This document shows, piece by piece, positions 1 through 6,845 of a DNA stretch of 25,932 bases. The translations under genes were made by a program, and so were the position numbers. Below the pieces are notes generated by a model. That model saw only the letters and a program-made list of their open reading frames with translations. It was not told where the DNA came from and searched no databases. Source of the stretch: an uncultured Bacteroides sp. (lineage in GTDB: Bacteria > Bacteroidota > Bacteroidia > Bacteroidales > Bacteroidaceae); the NCBI RefSeq assembly GCF_910586915.1, contig NZ_CAJULN010000036.1:1-25932 (forward strand), written 5' to 3'. The first letter of the stretch is position 1. Every line of letters starts with the position of its first letter.

Positions 1-16
1 AGTGGTATAGTAATGA

Positions 17-52
17 ATAAAAAAGAAGGTGCATCGTGCATTACGACACACC
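17..52 (-). terminator. Rho-independent terminator after tpx
   Basis: Read on the minus strand, 52-44 pairs with 36-28 to give a 9-bp stem (two G-T wobbles) with a 7-nt loop, followed by a T-rich run (complement of 17-27). It lies about 40 nt past the tpx stop codon, so it most likely ends the tpx transcript. Confidence 0.65.
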
Positions 53-91
53 TCCATTTGCCATACGGCACATAGGGTTTTATAAAAAAAG

Positions 92-595
92 CTATCCTAT
101 CGCCGCCAACGCCTTATCATAATCAGGCTCCTGCGTTATCTCCGGAACGAGTTCCGTATAAGCCACCTTCCCATCTTTGCCGATAACGACCACCGCACGA
201 GCCAAAAGCCCCGCCAACGGGCCATCCGCCATACGTACCCCGTAACTCTCGTCAAAATCGGAGAAACGGAAATCAGACAGTGGCATCACCCGCTCTATAC
301 CCTCCGTCGTACAGAAACGTGCATGTGCAAACGGAAGGTCTTTCGAGATAGCTAACACAACCGTATCTTTCAGCCCCGCAGCTATCTTGTTAAACTTGCG
401 TACCGACGCAGCACACACCCCCGTGTCCAAACTCGGGAAAATATTCAGAATCACATTCTTACCATTCAATTCTTTCAATGAGAAAGAAGACAAATCCGTT
501 TTCACCAGCTCAAAATCCGGAGCCACCTTGCCTGTTTGTATAAATTCACCGATTAATTTCACCGGTTGTCCTTTAAAATTTGTTGTTGCCATCAT
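92..595 (-). CDS. tpx: Thiol peroxidase (Tpx, atypical 2-Cys peroxiredoxin)
   Basis: Reduces hydrogen peroxide and organic hydroperoxides in the cytoplasm using thioredoxin as electron donor (family knowledge). The 167-residue length is normal for Tpx. The diagnostic segment FPSLDTGVCAASVRKFN carries the peroxidatic cysteine at Cys61, and RFCTTEG carries the resolving cysteine at Cys95, the same spacing as in E. coli Tpx. The N-terminal QPVKLIGEF and APDFELV segments are also typical. The ORF opens with two consecutive ATG codons (595 and 592); either could be used. The gene is monocistronic, divergent from the DUF4494 gene and followed by its own hairpin terminator. No clear TAnnTTTG box was found upstream; a TAAATTTT stretch is the nearest match. 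Identification is secure. Confidence 0.96.
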   Translation of the reverse strand: MMATTNFKGQPVKLIGEFIQTGKVAPDFELVKTDLSSFSLKELNGKNVILNIFPSLDTGVCAASVRKFNKIAAGLKDTVVLAISKDLPFAHARFCTTEGIERVMPLSDFRFSDFDESYGVRMADGPLAGLLARAVVVIGKDGKVAYTELVPEITQEPDYDKALAAIG

Positions 596-683
596 GCATC
601 TATCTTTAAAATTTACTTTATACAGAAAACAGCCATTACCCCGAAAATGTTCGCCGATTGGCCGCTTACTTTGGTATTTTGCT

Positions 684-691
684 TATCTTTG
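684..691 (+). promoter_or_regulatory. Bacteroides-type -7 box for the DUF4494 operon
   Basis: TATCTTTG matches the Bacteroides -7 consensus TAnnTTTG exactly and lies 43 bp before the DUF4494 start codon. No good TTTG box sits at the usual distance; a weaker TTG at 658-660 is 23 bp upstream. The gene start is preceded by an A-rich leader containing AAAAGGAAGAAAA. Confidence 0.55.
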
Positions 692-734
692 CCGACAATT
701 TACATATATCAACTAATTTAAAAGGAAGAAAATT

Positions 735-1214
735 ATGGCAATGCATACATGGTTTGAATGTAAAATCCGTTACGAGAAAGTAATGGAAAACGGAATGCAA
801 AAAAAAGTAACCGAACCTTATCTTGTTGACGCACTCAGCTTTACGGAAGCTGAAGCCCGAATCATCGAGGAAATGACTCCGTTTATTTCGGGCGAGTTCA
901 CCGTTTCAGACATCAAACGTGCCAATTACAGCGAACTTTTCCCCAGCGACGAAGAGAGTGCCGACCGTTGGTTCAAGTGCAAACTCATCTTCATCACCCT
1001 GGACGAAAAGAGCGGTGCGGAGAAAAAGACCTCCACACAAGTATTGGTACAGGCTGCCGACCTGCGCGACGCAGTGAAGAAGCTGGACGAAGGCATGAAA
1101 GGTACAATGGCCGATTATCAAATCGGCATGGTGGCGGAGACTGCGTTGATGGACGTATATCCCTACAGCGCCGAGCCGGACGACAAACCCGAGTTTGACC
1201 CGTCAAAAGCATAA
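735..1214 (+). CDS. DUF4494 domain-containing protein
   Basis: A 159-residue protein that I recognise as the DUF4494 family of Bacteroidales; its molecular function is unknown. The N-terminus (MAMHTWFECKIRYEK) and the later WFKCKLIFITLDEKSG segment look like two related beta-rich halves: each has the pattern WF-C-K followed by a charged strand, so the protein may be an internal duplication. There is no signal peptide or membrane segment, so it should be cytosolic. It is followed after only 6 nt by the YggS-type gene, so the two are probably co-transcribed from the TATCTTTG promoter upstream. The start is supported by a purine-rich leader just before the ATG. Confidence 0.85.
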   Translation: MAMHTWFECKIRYEKVMENGMQKKVTEPYLVDALSFTEAEARIIEEMTPFISGEFTVSDIKRANYSELFPSDEESADRWFKCKLIFITLDEKSGAEKKTSTQVLVQAADLRDAVKKLDEGMKGTMADYQIGMVAETALMDVYPYSAEPDDKPEFDPSKA

Positions 1215-1220
1215 GCGACA

Positions 1221-1889
1221 ATGAGTATTGCTGACAATTTAAAGCAAGTGCTAACCGGGCTCCCTCAAGGAGTCCGGTTGGTTGCCGTCTCAAAATTCCA
1301 TCCCAACGAAGCGATAGAAGAAGCATACCGGGCGGGACAGCGTATTTTCGGAGAGAGCAAGGTGCAGGAAATGACAGCTAAATACGAAAGTTTGCCCAAA
1401 GACATCGAATGGCATTTTATAGGCCACCTGCAAAGCAACAAAATCAAGTACATGATACCCTACGTAGCGATGATTCATGGAATTGATACTTATCGGTTAT
1501 TAACAGAAGTCAACAAGCAGGCAGCCAAAGCAGGACGCACCGTCAACTGCCTGTTGCAGATACACGTGGCACAGGAAGAGACGAAATTCGGTTTCAGCCC
1601 CAAAAAGTGCCGGGAGATGCTCGGCGCAGGAGCATGGAAAGAACTGACTCACGTACACATCTGCGGGCTGATGGGAATGGCAAGCAATACCGACGATATC
1701 GAACAAATCGGGCGCGAATTCCGTTTACTTAATAGACTCTTTCATGAGTTTAGAGAAACTTGGTTCGCCGGCTCGGACGATTTTTGCGAGTTATCGATGG
1801 GAATGTCAGACGATTATCACGAAGCGATTGCCGCAGGAAGCACCCTGATACGAGTAGGAAGCAAGATTTTCGGAGAACGCAATTATTAA
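1221..1889 (+). CDS. yggS: YggS/PLPBP-family pyridoxal phosphate-binding protein
   Basis: Member of the YggS/PROSC family, which binds pyridoxal 5'-phosphate in a TIM barrel and helps PLP and amino-acid homeostasis; no catalytic activity is established for the family. The 222 residues match the family length. The PLP Schiff-base lysine is Lys25 in LVAVSKFHP; other hallmarks are FGESKVQE, WHFIGHLQSNKIKY, the CELSMGMSDDYHEAI phosphate-binding segment and the C-terminal RVGSKIFGERNY. It lies 6 nt after the DUF4494 stop and 10 nt before the next gene, so the three form one operon. Cytoplasmic. Confidence 0.95.
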   Translation: MSIADNLKQVLTGLPQGVRLVAVSKFHPNEAIEEAYRAGQRIFGESKVQEMTAKYESLPKDIEWHFIGHLQSNKIKYMIPYVAMIHGIDTYRLLTEVNKQAAKAGRTVNCLLQIHVAQEETKFGFSPKKCREMLGAGAWKELTHVHICGLMGMASNTDDIEQIGREFRLLNRLFHEFRETWFAGSDDFCELSMGMSDDYHEAIAAGSTLIRVGSKIFGERNY

Positions 1890-1899
1890 CATCTAACCA

Positions 1900-2889
1900 A
1901 TGATTAAGACCATGACCGATTTAAAAACTACTTTCGCAGGGCTATCTCTCAGAAATCCGATTATCATCAGCAGCTCGGGGCTGACCGACAGTGTCGGCAA
2001 AAACAAAAGACTGGCCGAAGAGGGCGCAGGAGCCATCGTACTGAAATCGCTGTTTGAAGAGCAGATTTTATTAGAGGCGGAGCAACTGAAAGATCCCGCC
2101 TTCTCTCCCGAAGGAAGCGACTATCTGGAGGAATACATCCGCGAACACAAGCTGTCCGAATACCTCACTCTGATTAAAGAGAGCAAGAAAGTATGCTCCA
2201 TTCCCATCATCGCCAGCATCAACTGCCACACCGACTCCGAATGGATTGACTTTGCCGTGCAAATCGAAGAAGCCGGAGCCGATGCGCTGGAAATCAACAT
2301 TCTTGCGTTGCAGTCGGATGTGCAATATACCTACGGCTCTTTCGAGCAACGTCACATCGACATACTCAGCCACATCAAAAAGAGAGTCCGCATTCCGGTA
2401 ATAATGAAGTTAGGCGAAAATCTGACAAATCCCGTAGCGCTCATTGACCAGCTTTATGCCAATGGTGCGGCGGCAGTAGTTCTTTTCAACCGTTTCTACC
2501 AGCCGGACATTCACATCGAGAAATTAGAGCATACCTCGGGCGAAATATTCAGCAGTGCTGCCGACCTCGCTACCCCACTCCGGTGGATTGGAATCGCTTC
2601 GGCGGCAGTAGACAAGATAGACTATGCGGCTTCCGGCGGCGTTGCCGATGCGGAAGCGGTGGTGAAAGCAATTCTTGCCGGAGCATCGGCGGTGGAAGTT
2701 TGCAGTGCGGTCTATCAGCATACCAATGCATTTATCGGCGAGGCGACCCGGTTCCTTTCCGAATGGATGGCACGCAAAGGATTCGACAACATCGCCCAGT
2801 TCAAGGGCAAGCTGAATTGCAAAGATGTTCAAGGCCTCAATACGTTTGAACGTACCCAGTTCTTGAAATATTTCGGAAAAAAACAATAG
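1900..2889 (+). CDS. Dihydroorotate dehydrogenase-like flavoprotein
   Basis: A 329-residue FMN-type TIM-barrel protein resembling class 1 dihydroorotate dehydrogenase. Family-like segments are LRNPIIISSSGLTDSVGKN near the N-terminus, SINCHTDSEWIDFAV, EEAGADALEINI, IPVIMKLGENLTN, and the C-terminal half ending in a glycine-rich barrel region (AILAGASAVEVCSAVYQ). The class 1 catalytic motif with an N-x-S-C-P-N type loop after the EIN strand is not visible; the equivalent stretch reads EINILALQSDV. It may therefore not be the pyrimidine-pathway enzyme. The start is uncertain: ATG at 1900 or the in-frame ATG at 1912 (MTDLKTTF). It is the last gene of the DUF4494-YggS operon and is followed by a hairpin at 2900-2927. 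Confidence 0.8.
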   Translation: MIKTMTDLKTTFAGLSLRNPIIISSSGLTDSVGKNKRLAEEGAGAIVLKSLFEEQILLEAEQLKDPAFSPEGSDYLEEYIREHKLSEYLTLIKESKKVCSIPIIASINCHTDSEWIDFAVQIEEAGADALEINILALQSDVQYTYGSFEQRHIDILSHIKKRVRIPVIMKLGENLTNPVALIDQLYANGAAAVVLFNRFYQPDIHIEKLEHTSGEIFSSAADLATPLRWIGIASAAVDKIDYAASGGVADAEAVVKAILAGASAVEVCSAVYQHTNAFIGEATRFLSEWMARKGFDNIAQFKGKLNCKDVQGLNTFERTQFLKYFGKKQ

Positions 2890-2899
2890 GACATATGGC

Positions 2900-2927
2900 A
2901 AGGCGGTGTGTCATCACCCACCGCCTT
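2900..2927 (+). terminator. Hairpin terminator between convergent genes
   Basis: AAGGCGGTG (2900-2908) pairs perfectly with CACCGCCTT (2919-2927), a 9-bp GC-rich stem with a 10-nt loop, followed by a weak T-rich run (AGTTATCTT). It sits between the DHOD-like gene (+) and phoH (-) and most likely ends the + strand operon. The same stem core occurs in the terminator at 10531-10575. Confidence 0.65.
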
Positions 2928-2953
2928 AGTTATCTTCCACCTATATTCTTACG

Positions 2954-4279
2954 CTACATCAGGTTACTTGCCAGCTCACTCAACTCGCTTCGCTCGCCCT
3001 TCACCAAATTCACGTGTGCAAAAAGCGGTTGGTCCTTCATCCGGTCAATCATATACACCAGGCCATTGGACTGGCTATCCAGATAAGGCTGGTCAATCTG
3101 CTGGATATCTCCCGTAAACACCATCTTCGTCCCTTCGCCCGCACGCGTAATGATAGTCTTTATCTCATTCGGAGTGAGGTTCTGCGCTTCGTCAATGATG
3201 CAGTACATCTCGCTCAGGCTGCGTCCGCGAATAAACGCCAGCGCCTCAATCACCAACTGTTCACTCTTCTGCATATCCTCGATACGCTTCACCTCCGTCG
3301 AGTTAGAGGCAAACTGGCGTTTTATCACATTGAGGTTGTCAAACAACGGCTGCATATACGGAGCCACCTTCTCCTGCGCGTCGCCCGGCAGGAAGCCGAT
3401 GTCCTTGTTGGAGAGAGCCACCACGGGACGCGCCAACAAAATCTGCTTGTAATCCGTCAGCTTGCCCAAAGCGGCTGCCAAAGCCAACAGCGTCTTACCC
3501 GTTCCCGCCTTTCCCGTCAGGGCAACCAGTTTCACGTTGGGGTCGTTCAGAATCTCAAAAGCAAAGCTCTGCTCGGCATTGCGCGGCTCTATCCCGTAGT
3601 TCTTGCCCTTCATCACGCGGCAAATGGAGTGCGTGAAAGGATTGTAGCGCGCCAGCACACTGTTGCGGTCGCTCTTCAGCACAAAACAGTCATTGGGATG
3701 AATCAAATCCCTGAAATCGAATTCAGAGAGGTCGATTCCCTCTTTGGAAGAGTAGATACGGTCAATCAGTGCAGGGTCTACCTGCTCGAAAACCTCATTG
3801 GACTTCTCGAACACGTCGGCATTCACCACCTTATCCGTGATGTAATCCTCGCAAAGCAGCCCGATGGAGCGCGCCTTCATACGCAGGTTCACATCCTTTG
3901 TCACCAGCACAGACTTCATGTCGGGATACTGGCCCGCTAAGTATTCGGTGGCCGCCAAAATAAAATGGTCGGGCTTCCTCACCGGAAAAGCCTCCCACAC
4001 CTTGCCGACTTCCATTTTGCCTGTCACCACAAAAAGGCGTCCCAGCCCTTCGCCCAACTTCACTCCGGCGCTGAACAGCTCGTCGCTCGTCAGCATATCC
4101 AGTTCGCGCACAAACTCACGGGCATTGAAGTTTATCTGCTCGTTTCCTTTCTTAAACTTATCCAGCTCTTCGAGCACGACAAGAGGAAGATAGATGTCAT
4201 TTTCCTGAAAATTCTTCAAACAATTGCAGTCGTGAAGAATAACATTGGTGTCTAACACAAAATTTTTCTTAGTTCCCAT
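2954..4279 (-). CDS. PIN-PhoH family ATPase (PhoH2-type)
   Basis: A 441-residue fusion of an N-terminal PIN domain, an RNase fold, with a C-terminal PhoH P-loop ATPase. PhoH2-type proteins act on RNA in other bacteria, and the same is inferred here. Residues 1-140 carry PIN acidic residues in VLDTNVILHD (Asp10), VVLEELDKF and LVTKDVNLRMKA (Asp129). The ATPase part has Walker A GKAGTGKT (256-263), Walker B IIDEAQ (361-366) and the motif FTGDIQQID. The length and domain order are those of Bacteroides PhoH proteins. The gene stands alone, convergent to the DHOD-like gene and divergent from folC. A 7/8 match to the -7 box lies upstream at 4356-4363. Cytoplasmic. Confidence 0.93.
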   Translation of the reverse strand: MGTKKNFVLDTNVILHDCNCLKNFQENDIYLPLVVLEELDKFKKGNEQINFNAREFVRELDMLTSDELFSAGVKLGEGLGRLFVVTGKMEVGKVWEAFPVRKPDHFILAATEYLAGQYPDMKSVLVTKDVNLRMKARSIGLLCEDYITDKVVNADVFEKSNEVFEQVDPALIDRIYSSKEGIDLSEFDFRDLIHPNDCFVLKSDRNSVLARYNPFTHSICRVMKGKNYGIEPRNAEQSFAFEILNDPNVKLVALTGKAGTGKTLLALAAALGKLTDYKQILLARPVVALSNKDIGFLPGDAQEKVAPYMQPLFDNLNVIKRQFASNSTEVKRIEDMQKSEQLVIEALAFIRGRSLSEMYCIIDEAQNLTPNEIKTIITRAGEGTKMVFTGDIQQIDQPYLDSQSNGLVYMIDRMKDQPLFAHVNLVKGERSELSELASNLM

Positions 4280-4355
4280 GATTTCTCGGATTTAAATGTT
4301 GATATTTGCACTCACAAACCGACAACCCTGCCAATTGAGGTTGGATTGACGGTTC

Positions 4356-4363
4356 TAAAGATA
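4356..4363 (-). promoter_or_regulatory. Possible -7 box for phoH
   Basis: On the minus strand these bases read TATCTTTA, one mismatch from TAnnTTTG, 77 bp upstream of the phoH start. No convincing TTTG box is seen at 17-20 bp further upstream, so this is a weak call. Confidence 0.3.
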
Positions 4364-4412
4364 AACAATTAAATGGGTAAAAAGGATTGCCTGGAGTTAA
4401 AAATTACAAACT

Positions 4413-5918
4413 ATGGATTATCAAAACACTTTAAAGTACTTATATGAGAGTGTACCTATGTTTCAAAAGATAGGGGGCGAAGCATATAAGCCGGGACTGG
4501 AAACAACACACAAACTGGACGAACATTTCGGGCATCCTCATCGGCAATTCAAAACGATACACGTTGCAGGTACAAACGGAAAGGGTTCCTGTTCGCACCT
4601 CATCGCTGCCGTGCTGCAATCTGCCGGCTACCGCGTAGGACTGTTCACTTCGCCGCACTTAATCGATTTCCGCGAACGCATCCGCATCAACGGCGAAATG
4701 GTACCCGAACAGTACGTGGTAGACTTCGTTGAAAACCACCGCGCCTTTTTCGAGCCGCTTCACCCCTCTTTCTTTGAACTGACCACCGCGATGGCGTTCC
4801 GTTACTTCGCCGACCAGAAGGTGGATGTGGCAATTATCGAGGTAGGTATGGGCGGACGGCTGGACTGCACCAATATCATCCATCCCGACTTATCCATCAT
4901 CACTAACATCAGCATCGACCACATCCAATATTTAGGCGACACGCCGATGAAAATAGCCAAAGAGAAAGCAGGTATCATCAAACCAGGTGTGCCGGTAGTG
5001 GTGGGCTACGTAGAAGGAGCGGTGAAACGCCTGTTCACCATGACAGCCAAAGATAAAAAAGCCCCCCTCGAATATGCACGCCGGAAAGAACGCGAGCGCG
5101 ACTGGCACCTGGAGCTACTTACCTACACGCGTTTGCAGGAGAAGAGAAACGAAATGGCCGAAATGCATCAGTTCTTCAACGATATGTTCGACATGGGAAT
5201 GAAGATGTACAATGTCCCGCAAGATATGCAGACGCTCATCGAGAAGGAGAAACTCATGCGCAATATAACCCTCAGTTTACGTTCCATCGACACGATACTC
5301 GACAAAAGAAAAGACGGACTCGTGGTTATCAATGATATGTTCCCCCACGGACTTTTCACCGAACTGACCGGAGCCTACCAGTTTGAAAACATCTTCACGG
5401 TTCTGCAATCGCTGGAGACACTGAAAAAGTTGGGCTACAAAATCGAGCAGAAGAACTATGTAGAAGGCTTCGGCAACGTATGCCAGCTCACCGGACTGGC
5501 AGGACGCTGGCAGAAAGTGCACAGTTATCCGGATATTATCTGCGACACGGGCCACAACGTAGACGGAATCGAATACATCCGCATACAGCTCGATGCCATC
5601 CATGATAATCTCGGCCGGGAACTTCATATCGTATTCGGTGTGTCCAAAGACAAAGAGGTCGAAGAGATACTGGAAGTAATGCCCCAGAAGGCCACTTACT
5701 ACTTCACCAAAGCAAGCGTGGAGCGTGCGTTGCCCGAAAAAGAGCTGATGAAGATGGCGCGCAAAAACGGCCTGAAAGGCAAGGCCTACCCCACGGTGCT
5801 GGAAGCGGTGCAGGCAGCCAAAGAAAAATGCCCCCCAAAAGACTTTATCTTCGTGGGAGGCAGCAATTTCATCGTCGCCGATTTGTTATCGAACCGCGAT
5901 GCACTCAATCTCTACTAA
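4413..5918 (+). CDS. folC: Bifunctional folylpolyglutamate synthase / dihydrofolate synthase
   Basis: Adds L-glutamate to dihydropteroate and to reduced folates with ATP, a cytosolic step of folate biosynthesis. Mur-ligase-family hallmarks are present: P-loop GTNGKGS (53-59), LFTSPHLIDFRERI, EVGMGGRLDCTN, the ISIDHIQYLG segment, AKEKAGIIKPG with the lysine expected to be carbamylated, LAGRWQ, and ICDTGHNVDG. At 501 residues it is longer than the roughly 420-440 usual for FolC: a charged, helix-rich stretch at about 222-310 lies between the VVVGYVEGAV strand and the LTGAYQFEN segment. Its last 33 bp overlap the 3' end of convergent ridA. Confidence 0.92.
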   Translation: MDYQNTLKYLYESVPMFQKIGGEAYKPGLETTHKLDEHFGHPHRQFKTIHVAGTNGKGSCSHLIAAVLQSAGYRVGLFTSPHLIDFRERIRINGEMVPEQYVVDFVENHRAFFEPLHPSFFELTTAMAFRYFADQKVDVAIIEVGMGGRLDCTNIIHPDLSIITNISIDHIQYLGDTPMKIAKEKAGIIKPGVPVVVGYVEGAVKRLFTMTAKDKKAPLEYARRKERERDWHLELLTYTRLQEKRNEMAEMHQFFNDMFDMGMKMYNVPQDMQTLIEKEKLMRNITLSLRSIDTILDKRKDGLVVINDMFPHGLFTELTGAYQFENIFTVLQSLETLKKLGYKIEQKNYVEGFGNVCQLTGLAGRWQKVHSYPDIICDTGHNVDGIEYIRIQLDAIHDNLGRELHIVFGVSKDKEVEEILEVMPQKATYYFTKASVERALPEKELMKMARKNGLKGKAYPTVLEAVQAAKEKCPPKDFIFVGGSNFIVADLLSNRDALNLY

Positions 5919-6260
5919 CGCATCCTTTGGCAGAGCTTTGACGGCCACCGCCGAGCGTGCCGGAAAGGCTCCGTCAAAATAGGTTGCATACACACCGTTC
6001 ATCCCTGCGAAGAGCGACATATCTTGAAGGAACACAGTAGTTTTGACAATGTTTGCCATTGTCAATCCTGCTGTTTCAAGAATGTGCTTGATATTCTCCA
6101 ACGACTGACGTGCCTGGTTTTCGATACCTTCCGCCATCTCGCCCGTAGCGGCGTCGATGGGCAACTGTCCCGACACAAATACCATTCCGTTAGCTTCTAT
6201 CGCCTGGCTGTAAGGCCCGATGGCTCCGGGCGCCTTTTCACTGCAAATTACTTTTTTCAT
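5886..6260 (-). CDS. ridA: RidA family reactive enamine/imine deaminase
   Basis: A 124-residue protein of the RidA/YjgF/TdcF family, which hydrolyses reactive 2-aminoacrylate-type enamines released by PLP enzymes. Family motifs are GAIGPYSQAI (Tyr17), VFVSGQLPID, KTTVFLQDM, FPARSAVAV with the substrate-carboxylate-binding arginine at Arg102, and VEIECIA with Glu119. The C-terminus, including Glu119, is encoded inside the overlap with the 3' end of folC on the opposite strand. A well-formed Bacteroides promoter (6295-6324) lies just upstream, so it is probably transcribed alone. Confidence 0.95.
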   Translation of the reverse strand: MKKVICSEKAPGAIGPYSQAIEANGMVFVSGQLPIDAATGEMAEGIENQARQSLENIKHILETAGLTMANIVKTTVFLQDMSLFAGMNGVYATYFDGAFPARSAVAVKALPKDALVEIECIAVR

Positions 6261-6294
6261 ATTTACTTTTGTTTTTCTTTGTTATACCAATTTT

Positions 6295-6324
6295 CAAAGG
6301 TAGCAAAAAAAAGAGTGCCGCAAA
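6295..6324 (-). promoter_or_regulatory. ridA promoter (TTTG-N18-TACCTTTG)
   Basis: On the minus strand a TTTG box (complement of 6321-6324) is separated by 18 bp from TACCTTTG (complement of 6295-6302), an exact match to the Bacteroides -33/-7 consensus. It lies 34 bp upstream of the ridA ATG. Confidence 0.7.
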
Positions 6325-6333
6325 ACGAATCGT

Positions 6334-6693
6334 TCACAAAATTACTCCGTCGCACTCCATTATCACTTCCCACTTTTCCGGCTGCACCTTTCCGTCCGAA
6401 CCGCGCGGCACTGTAGCAATGACCAAATCGCTATGCGAAGTCATGCATATCTTTATCACCTTCAGCAACACATCCGGCCGGACCCGGAAATTCATATACT
6501 TCAGTATACAGCGTATCAGACGCACGTACTGATATACATTCACACTTTTGCCCTGTCTCATTTTGTTCACTTTTCGAGAGGAAACATGAAGCTCGTGCTG
6601 TAGAAAAACATACGTGAAGAGTTTGTCCATATTCATCAGATATACTACCAAATCGGCCAAGAACCCATACGTTTCCTCTTTTTTCTTTCCCAT
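6334..6693 (-). CDS. Hypothetical protein, 119 residues
   Basis: I do not recognise this family. The protein begins MGKKKEETYGFLADLVVYLM, is rich in basic and hydrophobic residues, and has no signal peptide. The middle (LHVSSRKVNKMRQGKSVNVYQYVRLIRCIL) loosely resembles a helix-turn-helix, with a 'V-x-K-x-x-x-G' turn, so a DNA-binding role is possible but not shown. The C-terminus (VIATVPRGSDGKVQPEKWEVIMECDGVIL) looks like a beta strand pair. It is divergent from the primase/helicase gene with a 152-bp shared spacer, which would fit a local regulator. The ORF is intact with an ATG start. Confidence 0.6.
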   Translation of the reverse strand: MGKKKEETYGFLADLVVYLMNMDKLFTYVFLQHELHVSSRKVNKMRQGKSVNVYQYVRLIRCILKYMNFRVRPDVLLKVIKICMTSHSDLVIATVPRGSDGKVQPEKWEVIMECDGVIL

Positions 6694-6786
6694 GTCATTT
6701 TTTGTTAATAATTACTAATATTTAAATTCAAATTTGGTTTATCAATCACTTTCCACATCGGGAAGCAGGCCCAAATCCTGTCTGCC

Positions 6787-6794
6787 TATCTTTG
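6787..6794 (+). promoter_or_regulatory. -7 box of the primase/helicase gene
   Basis: TATCTTTG matches TAnnTTTG exactly, 51 bp before the ATG at 6846. No TTTG box is seen at the usual upstream distance. Its position also argues against the longer reading frame starting at TTG 6792, which would begin inside the promoter. Confidence 0.55.
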
Positions 6795-6845
6795 CACCCG
6801 TTATCCGATGGTCGGGTGACAATAAACTCAAAATCTTTTTTTCAG

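Noticed and set aside
3014..3940. Long open frame (308 codons) on the + strand opposite phoH
   Set aside because: Its translation is low in recognisable motifs and rich in His, Arg and Leu, typical of an antisense shadow; phoH on the other strand has complete PIN and ATPase motifs.
6792..6845. Upstream TTG start for the primase/helicase gene (18 extra residues)
   Set aside because: The TTG lies inside the TATCTTTG promoter box, so it would not be in the mRNA; ATG 6846 begins a family-like N-terminus.
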